Source: Sthenelais limicola (taxonomy: Eukaryota > Annelida > Polychaeta > Phyllodocida > Sigalionidae). Taken from it: a DNA stretch of 64,000 bases. This document shows, piece by piece, positions 31,799 through 43,016 of the stretch. The translations under genes were made by a program, and so were the position numbers. The notes below the pieces were generated by a model that worked only from the letters and a program-made list of their open reading frames with translations, searched no databases and had not been told where the DNA came from. Numbering within the stretch: the stretch's first letter is position 1; each line of letters starts with the position of its first letter. The DNA is taken from positions 51,704,966-51,768,965 of the forward strand of contig OW804094.1 of assembly GCA_942159475.1 (NCBI GenBank). The letters are read 5' to 3'.

Positions 31799-33707
31799 TA
31801 TGACCCTCTCACGAAAATGGTGCAGCTCATCCTAAAAAGTTAAAAATTATATTTTGTTAGATCGATCTGAGATTTGGTAGGTTTGATGGTAATATATAGG
31901 CGGTGATATATCTGAGTTTGCCATTAAATTAGACCATTAGGTTTCATACAGGAGGTTATCAAAGATTAGTGTAGAATAGTTGGTGAAAAAACGTCGCACA
32001 CCCCTATGTTTCTTTGTAAAGATCATTTCTCTTATCTAATTTGTATATCATCAATTATTTCTATCACCATTCTCTAACTTAATGTTTTCTTGATGTAATA
32101 GCCAAGAAAGTTTTTTCTTTCCTGTATAAAAACTTTTCAAATCAGGGCTAACAACAAAAGTCAGAAACTGGATTCCCACATCAATCAGATGAAACATCCT
32201 TTCATTGACTGTGTTTCTATTTATTATTCTCAAATCGATCTATTTTTTCTGTTATAATATGATCAAATATTATCTTTTACCCCTGAGTATGATTAGTTAC
32301 CCAGATTTTTGGTCTATATCCACATTATAAAGCTTCAAATTTGGGCGACGTTTTTTCTGAGTGAAAAAACGTCGCCCAATCCATGCCAAATTAAGTCAAT
32401 TATATCAAGCTTGATGGTTATTTTTGGTGATTTTAATACATGACTGATACCATTTTAGACCATTTTAGCATTATATTTTGAAAATTTGTCATTTATGACA
32501 ATATTCACTCAAGAATGGTGAGATTTTCATGCAGTAGAGTCATATATGATGTGTCACAGGAAAATGAGTCACAAATCACAAAAGTGATAGTATTCAAAGT
32601 GATTAAATCAGCAGATATTTTTATTGGAATATTCTCATTTTTGGAGTGCTTATTGTTATTGGTCATAGCAATATCTGTACCAAATTTCAGGACTGTGTAT
32701 CAGATATATCCGTCAATTCCTAAGATCATCCGGTGGAGTATATTTAGCTACCTTACTGGTGATTTTTCATTTAGAACTTTTTTTCAAAGATGAATACATG
32801 AATACAACCAACATGAAATATGGAAACATTTCTTAGATGTCCTTAATGTTTTCATCATTGGAATCAACTTGATCATATCTTTTCAATAATTATGATATCT
32901 CAAAATCCATTTTATACGACTTGTGACTCATTTTCCTGAAACACATCAGTCAAGAGAAAAGACGTCGCCCATTAATCAAGAGAAAAAACGTCGCCCAATG
33001 TACACAGCCCAGTATGAAAATCAGGAAAGATATTTTTAGATTATTTTGTCAATTAATTCTTAAAGCTAACCGTATTTAAAGATTAGGTGGAAAATAATTT
33101 AATTTGGCTAATATTTGGAAAAATAATGTGAAAAAACGTCGCCAGGTGGCGACGTTTTTTCCACTGATTATCTGCTGATTATCAGGATTCCTGCTGATTG
33201 TAAGTAATAAGTTTCTTCCAATGATGTTATATGTGTGTCTCCTAACCTATAGTTATGAAATCAAACTATTTAGAGAAAATTTATTTGACAGTTATAAAAA
33301 GCACAGCCATTTTGTCTGGCGACGTTTTTTCACCCCAATTTAGCCATTTTCTTAAATATTGAGTTGGGAACATAAATTCTGCCAATATATTTAATCTTAA
33401 TATATCATTTTCTTTGGTTTTCATGCCCTATTCTATGCTGTGAATTTTATTCATGTATATCAATTCAATTGGATTTCTTTATATAATAACTATAAGTTAG
33501 ATAGTGATTATTTGGGTATTTCTCCTGATTGGATAGTACATAATTAAAAAAAATATACATTATAGATACACAAAAGTATATATTTTATTGACGCTCATGT
33601 AAAGACGGATGCATCTGGTCAATCTATTTGTCTTTCAGATCAGAATCGACCAAGTTATTGAACAATAAGTGGAAAAAATGGGGGGTTGCACCACTTTCAT
33701 GAGAATG
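31799..33707. mobile_element. T1 copy b: intact 1.9-kb TIR element
   Basis: Bounded by inverted ends matching those of T1 copy a (ACGAAAATGGTGCA near 31811 and its complement near 33687) and in inverse orientation to it. It carries eight copies of the 14-mer GAAAAAACGTCGCC or its complement (31984 F, 32344 R, 32363 F, 32956 F, 32982 F, 33130 F, 33148 R, 33318 R), two of which form back-to-back hairpins (32344-32376 and 33130-33161). It has no transposase. It serves as the empty-site reference for the insertions in T1 copy a. Flanks share a TATATCCCCTATGGT direct repeat (about 31759 and 33709). Confidence 0.88.
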
Positions 33708-33849
33708 ATATATCCCCTATGGTGAAGACCTGCATACAATTCCAAATATTATATACTACTTACAAGTGAATGTGCACAGCGAGTTAAGAATCCCAGGGAA
33801 TATGATGCACTTCCATATACTACTATGTGTACGTTTAGGTATGTACATG
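33708..33849. other. short non-coding spacer
   Basis: Flank of T1 copy b, with nothing recognised apart from the direct repeat noted there. Confidence 0.4.
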
Positions 33850-35090
33850 CGCATGGTAACCCACACATGGGCGGTTTGAAGCCGATTTGGGTTTCCCGAT
33901 GATTCCTAGGATTTCATCTAAAATCGGGAGAAGTATTCGGCCGCATTTTTGTCTTCCGACTGCGTTTTTGTCTCCCGATACAAGTATATTTTGACAAATC
34001 CTGGCTTATTTGAGATCTGCCCCGATTTTGTGTCTTCACATTTGAAATCGGGGCTGGTCTAAAAGGATTTGGGTCTCCCGATGTATCCTAGGATTTCATT
34101 TCAAATCGGGAGACAATTCGGCGCATTTTTGTCTCCCGATTAGGTTTTTGTCTCCCGATTCAAGTATATTTTGACAAATCCTGGTCGATTAGAGTGTCTG
34201 GCCGATTCTGTGTTTTCATATTTGAAATCGGGGCTGGTCATTTGAAATCGAGGCAGGTTTTGGGGTAATTGTGTATGTGTGGGTCTAGCCCCGATGCATT
34301 GGGGGTTCCCCCAATGAATCGGGAGGGCACTGGGACAGGTCGGGAGTGCCCTCCCGATGATCCATATAATGGATCATCGGGGCAACACTCCCGATTTGTC
34401 TTAGGATTTTAAAATATTAGTAATTCTGAGAGGCAGGCAACTTTGAAAGACTATAACTTCACTAATTTTTGGAGTATCAAAAAGATTTTTTTTCACTTTT
34501 ACAATGTATTTACAAATGTGATGTGTCAAGAGCCACTCAAGATGGATTTTGAGATACCACCATATTCGAAAAGATGAGATCAATCAGTTCCTAGTGATAG
34601 TTAACTTTAATATTTGTTTTAAAATAATTTTTTTACATGTGATGTGCCACACGAAAATGATTCACAAATCGAGAATCGGCTCCCAAATCGGCCCAGAATA
34701 CATGTGTGGACCAAGGCAGGAATCGGGGGTCAAATTGGGCATATTTGGGTCTGAAAACAAGTCCCGATTTCACATTGTTTATGTGTGGGTCTACCCCCGG
34801 CTATTAGGGCCGAGGACTATAACTTCCCTAATTTTTGAAGTATCAAAAAGATCTTTTCATTTTTATAATGCTTTTTTTAGTTTATTTTTCAAATATTTAC
34901 TAAAACTTTTTACATGTGATGTGTCACACGAACATGAGTCACAAATCGAGAATCGGCCCCCAGATCGGCCCAAAATCGTGTGTGTGTGGACCAAGGTAGG
35001 AATCGGGGGGAGGGGGGGGGGGGCGGGGTCAAATTGGGCATGTTTGGGTCTGAAAACAATTTATGATTTCACATATTTAATCATGGGGAG
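33850..35090. repeat. CGATT-word array with two tandem duplications
   Basis: Dense in CGATT/AATCG and TCTCCCGAT words. A unit of about 180 bp is present twice in tandem (about 33884-34067 and 34068-34240; both contain AAGTATATTTTGACAAATCC). A second unit of about 280 bp is also doubled (about 34628-34905 and 34906-35090; both contain TTTTTACATGTGATGTG and ATCGAGAATCGGC). The section 34315-34520 is homologous to 12080-12260. A G-run lies at about 35007-35026. No coding sequence. Confidence 0.75.
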
Positions 35091-36538
35091 TGCTGAAATC
35101 AGCTCGGTTTTGATCTCCCTGGAAGTACCAACAAATGTCAAAATGGTATAGTATAATATTCTAAATGCTTTGTTGACATCACTTGCCATTATGTTAATGC
35201 TATAATACCGAGATGTCCTCATATGTCCTTATACGTGTCCATCTAGCCAGAAAAGCTTTTCTTCACGGCCTGGAAATTGCAGGTCGTGAAAAGTACTTCT
35301 GTAGCTTGATGGACGAGTCTACTATTGTTAATAGGTATTTAGGAGGTAATAGGCTCAGCTGACCTGCTCCAATAAAAAATAATACACCCTCACATGGTTA
35401 GCTCTGGCATTTCTTCCACACATAGCAGTGAACTGATTTGCCTGAATGAGATAATTTTATGAGGCTACAAGAGGATGTGGTGATAAATATGAGAATGAGA
35501 ATATGGCCGAAACGTCTTTTTTCACATGGTAATCGCACAAGCTCCTAATTGCTGAACCCAAAGTAAGGTTAATGGCAATAAACCACGGAACAAAAAGAAG
35601 CCATTTTCTCATATCAGCGGCCCTGAAACTCACATGACACTACAGACCAAAACACAAGACGGGAAGAAAATGTTTTACAGGAAATGGAAGATTAACTGAG
35701 ATAAATAGCACCGTGTTCTGTTCTAATTATTAATAACTCCAAGATCTACCCCAAATATGCACACAGGTTTTTAAGTTTCTATTTGATTCAATACAAGTAT
35801 GAATTGGAAAACTAAATGCTCAAATGATATGACCTCCCTTAGTGCCTTCGGCGAGGCTTATTAGACAGACCTGAAGGTTTCCTGGCCAACTAGCCAACAG
35901 ACAATGATAGTACGTAAGGCTCCATAGAAAACCTTCAGGTAAATCCTATGCCTTAGCTAATAACTCACGTGACGAAGACACCCAGGGTATTACCTTCCGG
36001 TGGGATGCATAATGCTGAGTCATTGTGCCACTTACTCTGCTGTATCCCTTTTACTGCAATGCATGCACCTCTCTGTCGGATCAACGGGTCTTTATATTCA
36101 CATAACTTAATACAACGTGTGGCAATCTTTTAGGATAAACATTTGACAAATGCTCGAACTCAGAAAGAAGTCCGACGAATGGAAGTCAAAGATAAAAAGT
36201 AAACCACTACCACACGTTCAAGGGCGACAGATATTTGAACTAACTTCACGTAGAGAAACTGTATACCTTGTTTCTGTGTAGGCATTATGCTATGTACTTA
36301 ATAGTGCATGTGTCTCTTACGTCTTGAAAGAATTCCTCATGAAGCTATAATTACTTTCAGGTCTTGGGTAAAGTTACCTAGTTTCACCTAGGGATGCCTA
36401 ACAGTCGCATACATGTAGATAGGTATATATTTACTTAGTAGAACATCCCATGCCAATTCCTTTAAAGAGATAAACCCGTATAGAAGCTTAAATTGCTTTT
36501 AATATGGCTTTTACGATCAACCAGGCAGGCATACATAT
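35091..36538. other. non-coding, nothing recognised
   Basis: No exon, repeat or RNA gene supported. Confidence 0.4.
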
Positions 36539-37205
36539 GACCCATTCTCACGAAAGTGGTGCAACCCCCCCTCCCTATTTATTGATCAATAACTTGGTCG
36601 ATTCTGATCTTTAAGACAACTGAATTGACTTGATACATCCATCTTGACATGAGATGAGGACATTATGTGGTTTGGGAAGGCTGGGGTGAAAATGTTGTTT
36701 TGAAGCCTTTTTTTAAATTGGGATCTCCACACTCTATTTATAGCCTGGGAAAGCCCCTGGGAGATACCACGTCATTTGCCACTACATGCAGAGAAGTGGG
36801 AGAGTGAAGAAGAGGACTGGGAGATGGTGGGGGTATTGGAGACGGAGAGGGGAGGGGAAGGAGAGTTTGTAGGAGGGGAGAGTGAGAAAAAGAGAGATGG
36901 TGGGGAAATAGGAGAGGGGGAGGGGGAGGGGAAAAGAGGGAGAGGGAAAAGAGGGGAGGGAGAGGATGTAGGGGAAGGGAGAGAGGGGAGGGAGAGAAAG
37001 CGAGGAGGAGCATGAGGAAGAGGGGAGGGGAAGGGGAATCGGAGATGGGGTTGGGAGAGAAAAACAGGTATGAGAGACAGAGAAGGGGCAGAGGGAAAAG
37101 AGGGAGAGGGGGAAGCGTGGGGAGAGAGGGGGAGGACGGGTACTTTGCTAGTAAATACATCAAATTCATGCCATAGAAAGGAGGGGGGTGAAAACCGAAC
37201 AAAAT
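36539..37205. mobile_element. T1 copy c: partial, with polypurine tract
   Basis: Starts with ATGACCCATTCTCACGAAA and follows T1 copy a for about 110 bp (ATAACTTGGTCGATTCTGAT). It picks up T1 again at 37160 (AATTCATGCCATAGAAAG, GTGAAAACC). The middle is replaced by unrelated sequence that includes a long polypurine tract. The rest of T1 is missing, so this is a truncated or rearranged copy. Confidence 0.75.
36784..37136 (+). repeat. 350-bp polypurine tract
   Basis: Almost only A and G on the plus strand, built from GAGGGG and GGAGAG words. Mirror-like purine tracts of this length can form intramolecular triplex (H-DNA). The 150-codon Pro/Ser/Leu-rich frames read through it on the minus strand are artefacts of composition. 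Confidence 0.9.
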
Positions 37206-39166
37206 GTGGTTTCTTGTTTATTTGATTCAAATCAATGCATAACTAGTGCATCACTCTGTTGTTGATGCTTCCCAGTATAATGGAGCAGCAGAGGCCCCAA
37301 AAAGGCCTTATTTTGGGATGTACCATGCATGAAAAAAACAACACCATGGGTCATATATCAAATCGAAGCTTAGAACCTCAGGTACAAGGATCTTTGACAT
37401 TAGATGCTCGCAGTGTGGGACGTTTCTGGCAAATTGCCAAAATTTGAAGGTAGCTTGGAAACCGTTTTTCAGCTAAATTTGGCTAGTAGCATAGTAATTC
37501 AGCAACTTTACCCCAATGTTGGTCTTAGCCCAGAAAAACATTGTGTAATCCTAAATTTTGGATATGTAATAGAAAACAACTCAGTCAACAGATCCCACAA
37601 ATTTGATTTCTGAGGATCTAATTCTACAAGGGTTATTACCGTTTTTGTGATATTACCGCAGGAACAGTAGTGACTTAATGGGATAATTCAGCTGATTAGG
37701 TGGGGAAAAGGGGAATATTATGGTGAAAAATGAATACAATACAATGACACTAAAACGATGATTATTACCTCGAACAAGTTCAACATATGTAAAATAGCCC
37801 ATAATGAGGTTTTCACTAAAATGCGAGAGCAGAACCCAACTCGAAATACTCCTGCCAGGCAAATACCCCTCTTCGTCAGGTGTGTGGAATGAACTCCCTC
37901 AAGATTTGCGTAATATAGAAGACATCAAAATCTTTCAAACTAGATTAAGATGATATATTTATCTCAAATAATGATATTACATTCCCCTATTTTTTCTTAC
38001 CCACATCGTTGAACACAAGGCATGATTGTATAATGTATTCTCAGGGTAAGATTGTTCAAATAATGCATGGACGTTGAGGTTAATCTTCACTATTAATATA
38101 GTTAAGCTTTTAAGATTTAAGATTCATATTCAGGAAAAAGCATTGCATCTACAGATGTTATTCTCAGCTGGTCCTGATACATATAATTTGATCAAAAGAA
38201 ATAATGTTCCACGCCAGGCTCTCGTTGAATGTTATATGATATGGATCCGGTAATCTAGCATTATATGAAAGGCGCAGGAAACTTTTAACGCTCCTTAACT
38301 ATGAGAAATGATTCTCCAACAGGACATATTATCATTGTTCTACATAATAGATTGTGAGTATACGGATCAATTTTTAATATTCAAATGCCGGATTCTGGGT
38401 GACAACTCAGTTTCAATAATCATTGGTATAAACGTTTGTGAAACACATATCATTTGCTTCAAACTGTTACCTATCACTAGGCAATGTAAGTCGATATAAC
38501 CAAAGCCAAACGAGAATCATGTATATTTATGCTTCCGCCCAAAGCTGTATGTATCTGTTTCACTATAATTTTCGATAAGGGAATAGGAGAAGTAAGCTGA
38601 CCTATGCGTTTAATACATGGTGATGTTTATATTAGATGTAACCTACATATATCATTACACGCAGCATTGCATGCTGCACAATATTTGGTTCTCCCAGTAT
38701 GGAGGGAAACCCTGTCTCAAATCGATCTGACAAAGTGAAGGACATTGGCTGCTGCCTATATAGACTAGGCCAGAAATGAGAAAAGATATCAAAGTTCTTT
38801 GAGATGTTTTCAGTAGAAGCATTACAACATATGTTCTTAGACAATTAATATGTGCTAATTTCAAATATTGGCGGATAACATAGCATATCGTCAATATTTT
38901 CAAGATGGCTCCCATTTAAAAAAAACTGCAGTTAGTTTTAAGCTGTTTATTCATAATAATTTAGACAATATTTGAGCTAGATCCTTTAAATGTGGTGTAG
39001 TGGTGACGAAATTATTGTTGAATTAGCTGAATAAGTTATAAGTGACGTTCGTTAAGGTCAAGGTCATTTGTAATGAGGTCAAATGTCAAACATCATTATT
39101 TCTACTGTATAATCAAACAGATAGAAGTGCATTTAGTCTTATAAATCGCAAAGTTTAGTTTGTCAG
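37206..39166. other. non-coding, nothing recognised
   Basis: No supported gene. Short open stretches at 37259-37613 and 38632-38915 lack any support. Confidence 0.4.
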
Positions 39167-39472
39167 GGGGGCGTTTCATAAGTTAGCGCAGCGCGCGTTA
39201 GAGGGCCTAACGACAGTCGTTACCAAATAAGGAACGACATTTTTTAACACAGCGCGCGCTAAGGGCCATATTCCACGTTAACTAATGCATCGCTAATCAA
39301 CGTTGCGTTACTATAGCGCGGTATTTTCATATGCTTATCCGTTATGCGCGCTATACTTTGTCGCTAGCCTTATGAAACGGGAATAACGAACGCGCGTTAT
39401 ATTTATCGGTATTGTAACGATAGTGACGCTAGCATAAAGAACGCGCGCTGCGCTAACTTATGAAACGCCCCC
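39167..39472. mobile_element. GC-rich MITE with 33-bp TIRs and CAG duplication
   Basis: The ends are perfect inverted copies of about 33 bp (GGGGGCGTTTCATAAGTTAG inward, then GCGCAGCGCGCGTT). A CAG trinucleotide flanks both sides (39164-39166 and 39473-39475), consistent with a 3-bp target duplication. The interior is full of GCGCGC, CGCTAA and AACG words, unlike the AT-rich surroundings. Three-base duplications occur with PIF/Harbinger-type transposases, which is a possible but unproven affiliation. Confidence 0.88.
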
Positions 39473-39475
39473 CAG

Positions 39476-40008
39476 GTTCACTATTTAATTTCATTGGGTT
39501 TTTTTTAAAGATTAGTGAAACTATACATTTTTGCAAACTACAGAACGTCAGCAATCATGAAATGGTTAGTACAATTGAGCCAACGCCTATTTTGCAAATT
39601 ATTGATGTTTATGTGAAGAAAAGTGATTATTTTTAATTGATACGAAATCATGGTACAAAACTAGTATTTTCAGAGCGTATGGACCCCATAATGCACTGGC
39701 AGGGTGGACTGAATTATACATCGACATCTTGTAAGATATTGAGGTCAAAATGGGGACAACAAGTAAAGATTACCAATTATAAACTAAGGTACTGTATTTT
39801 TTCAAAATTACAATAACGTTGCAAATTATTACCATTGTTGTCATCAGAAAAAATTAATGGTACATATATTATGGAAAACATATAAAAAAAGACCTACTAT
39901 CGTTCCATGCATAAATAAATAGTATGTTTTCAATTTCTGCAGAATTTGATCAAAAGTATCAGCCTCATCCCCCTTATCCTCATCACTGTCATCTGACAGC
40001 ATAATGTC
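39476..40008. other. non-coding, nothing recognised
   Basis: AT-rich spacer. The acidic stretch at 39965-40008 is in frame with the fragment that follows upstream in minus sense. Confidence 0.4.
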
Positions 40009-40155
40009 CTAAGAGTCTTCATCATTTTGGAAGTCAGTGCTGCACTGACAGAGGTCTGTGCATGGTAGTTCCTTTTCCCTACAAGAACATGTAGCTGAAG
40101 AACAGTCTCTGCCATACCAGAGCTCATGCCAGAGTGTCTTACACATTGCTGACAT
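40009..40155 (-). pseudogene. Cys-rich (CXC-like) protein fragment
   Basis: A 48-codon minus-strand frame reads LWHELWYGRDCSS and then CSCREKELPCTDLCQC, a close-set Cys pattern like the CXC/CRC-type cysteine clusters found at the ends of some invertebrate transposon-derived proteins. After the stop the same frame continues with an acidic run (SDDSDEDKGDEADTF), as such proteins often do, so the stop may be a later mutation. Probably a decayed transposon or host-derived fragment; the family is not certain. Confidence 0.4.
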
Positions 40156-40540
40156 TTATGAAGAATAGGTTTGATTATATGAAACAATTATTGTATGGGT
40201 TAATATTCAAAATCAGATAAAATGAGCTTATTGCTAGACTTATGGATGCATTGTCACATGACCATATGAGCAGAAGCCACCAACATTTAGTTTTACTAAT
40301 CGTTAAGGGATTTAGAATTTGTTATTAATTAAAAAAAATATTTTTCCCTTTTGTTACTGAAATCTTAATAATTTGCAAAAGGGGCTTCAATGCAAATGAC
40401 ACCATCCATTTTTCGGATTGTTGACATTCTGACGTTTCCCCCAAGAATAGTTTTACTAATCTAAAAAAAAGCCAACGAAAGTTAAATACTGAATATATTG
40501 AACCTGACTATTAAGTGAATATAGAAAACTGTTCACATAC

Positions 40541-40687
40541 CTCCTGAGGTTCCCCTAAGGACCCATCTTAGGAGCAGTACTGAGTCAGTGTGGAGGTACT
40601 CCCGACATTCAAACTGGAAGGCCACATTCTGCACCAAGAAGATGTCCTTTACCCGAGTCGCACTTGCCTTTTCACATACAAACTGGT
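40541..40687 (-). CDS. 147-bp phase 1-1 exon of unrecognised host gene
   Basis: On the minus strand the exon is preceded by GTCCGATTTTCAG and followed by the donor GTATGTGAAC. All 147 bp are open, starting and ending in phase 1. The ~48-residue peptide contains FVCEKASATRVKDIF, FQFECREYLHTDS and LLLRWVLRG, with two cysteines and beta-like alternation, which fits a secreted or receptor ectodomain. I do not recognise the family. The phases match the exons at 10814-10885 and 2644-2826, so this may be an upstream exon of the same gene, but 30 kb separate them and the link is inferred. Confidence 0.65.
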
Positions 40688-42974
40688 CTGAAAATCGGAC
40701 AAATTAAGCCAAATGAGGTACACTACTACAATAATTGTATAGTGAATACTAGTACATGAAATGGTCTTGATGAATCTGGGGTCCTGAAAACAATGATCTT
40801 GAACCGAGATGAGAAAATGACAATGTCAATGCTCACAATGTCATTATTTATGTGAAGACGCACAGAGTGGAATATCTATAACAACAAATGTCAGTATGTT
40901 ATAAATGTGTGAGCATGTGATTCTTTCCTTTCTCATGCATTCAAATAGATACAACTGACAAACCTAATATACATACAATTTTAGCATGGCTATGCCTAAT
41001 AAAAAAGACTTGCTTTCATCATGCAGATTCATATACAACAAGGGAATTGCCTGTTATTCATGGATCACTGTGACATAATCATACTAAGCGATCATTTCTC
41101 TCTTATTGAAACACATAAGGTCAGCTATTACGATGGACCCTGATCGTATGGAAATGCCAGATAAGTTGATGCGGTATTCATGAACACATACATCACAGAC
41201 AATATGTACATTATCAATAACAGACGCAGGTAATTAGAGCTTATTTCTGGCAGTCTCAAAGTAGGCCTACTTCTAAATGTCCTGTATTAGAGAATCATGG
41301 GCTTATGTTGTCTCCTAGTGTGGGATGAAAATGTTTTGGGTGCTTTGTAAAATATACTTTAGAGTATACAAACTTTGTATATTGTTTCTATGATCATTAT
41401 TTTATTACTGTTGTTGGACACGTTTATTAATGCTAAATCACCCAGGCTAGTAGTCATCCTGATCGGTACAATATTCTTTTAAAAACCGCATGTATAGAAC
41501 CGGGGCCCATAATTGCATAAGAAGAAAAACATGTATATATACATTATTTCGCCATGCACATCTATTGGGATTTTACTTCTAGAAACAATATCGAATCTAC
41601 CAGGGAAATCACTAAGGCTATTCATCCAACATCAACAAATGTTTTTTTTTTTACAAATCCCCTCTGGTGCTGAATAGACCATACAGCCGTTCATCAACAA
41701 GAGAATATTGCCGAGGATTTATGCCATACAACACAAATACCTGTCTGGCAGCTACGTAACTTGTTTGCAAACAATGCGATATACAATGATGATGGGGTCT
41801 TGATAGGAAGCTTTTGTGACGGACCGTCCTGAATAGTATCAGACAACACAAGTGATAAATGCTATATGGACTATGAATGCCACATGGCGGATTTATAGGC
41901 GATAAGGGAAGGGAGGCATTTTATGGGAAGACCCCCTAGAGCGTGGGAATGTCTTGGGAAAACCATTGTTCGATAATTCAGAAACACGTGATTCAGCAGG
42001 GGATGCACTCCTTTTTAGACACTCTGCAAGTCATGTTGTGTCTCTACATCTACATCTGCATAATAGCTATATAATAGCCCGGCAAAAACGATAACTACTG
42101 ATGAAACGTGAATTGAAGATATAGTTAAGATCAATCAATTTATACCATTGATACATTGCACGATCGGTCGACTGATTTGTGAACGACAGAGACATAATAA
42201 TATATTTAGAAAGAAATGTTTACAGTATATGAAAGAGACTCCGGGTGTACATCTAACATAAACTAATCAATCTAAAATAAACTCGAGCAACAATTTTAGA
42301 TGAAAGTACTGCCCTCACTACCTCTGACTGCCCCAGTCGAGATAATGGAATCAGTGGATATTTTCCTTATTGACCTAAAGGCTCCTTCAAAGCTCCTTAT
42401 AGTACAATAAAGTCTAGTCCAATAGAGAATAGTACAGGAGCTATAGTCCATTCCGTACAATAGAACATCTCTTTTCCTAATTCTTGCCCAGGCTATTATC
42501 ATTCAAAATATTGATTATAAAGGTCCCTATACCATGTTACGTTTTGCACAACAAAACATTGTTCAAATCATCGTTTGTTTAGTGTCTTTGATATTCACTG
42601 CCTCAGCCCAAACAATCTGTTAAGCATCGGAACACATGATTATCGGATGTAGATGACCGTGTTATTCAAATTATACCACACGGAAATTGAATTTGAATCA
42701 AATGTAGCTTCGCCAATTAATTGATAGCGCATAGAATCAACACATGGGGCGTATCAATTGACTGTTCTGGGATTTTTTTTTTAAACAGATTTTATTTCGG
42801 AACAAATTTCACAAGTGTGATACCTTTCAATGCCCGAAAGTGATTCTGCTGAAGATACAAATTACAATAACAGATTAACAAAAACAGATTAGGCTTTTGA
42901 TTTTGTAAAGCGAATTCCCTAAAGGCTTTACAGATTTTCTTGGGATTGCTTGCGAAGCATTGTCGTGGCATAAT
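40688..42974. other. non-coding, nothing recognised
   Basis: No gene, repeat end or RNA supported in this 2.3-kb stretch. Confidence 0.4.
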
Positions 42975-43016
42975 GTAAACGACAACTAATCAATCATGAT
43001 ACAATACAATAGGCAA
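42975..43016 (+). repeat. 42-bp direct repeat, left copy
   Basis: Identical to 44562-44603 over 42 bp (contains CGACAACTAATCAATCATG). The copies flank 1545 bp of sequence with no recognisable coding. See findings. Confidence 0.9.

Noticed and set aside
33850..35090. CRISPR-like or satellite array
   Set aside because: The repeated words are irregularly spaced and in both orientations; two tandem duplications of a transposon-like unit explain it better.
36738..37230. Minus-strand frames of about 150 codons rich in Pro, Ser and Leu
   Set aside because: They are translations of the polypurine/polypyrimidine tract with no stops by composition.
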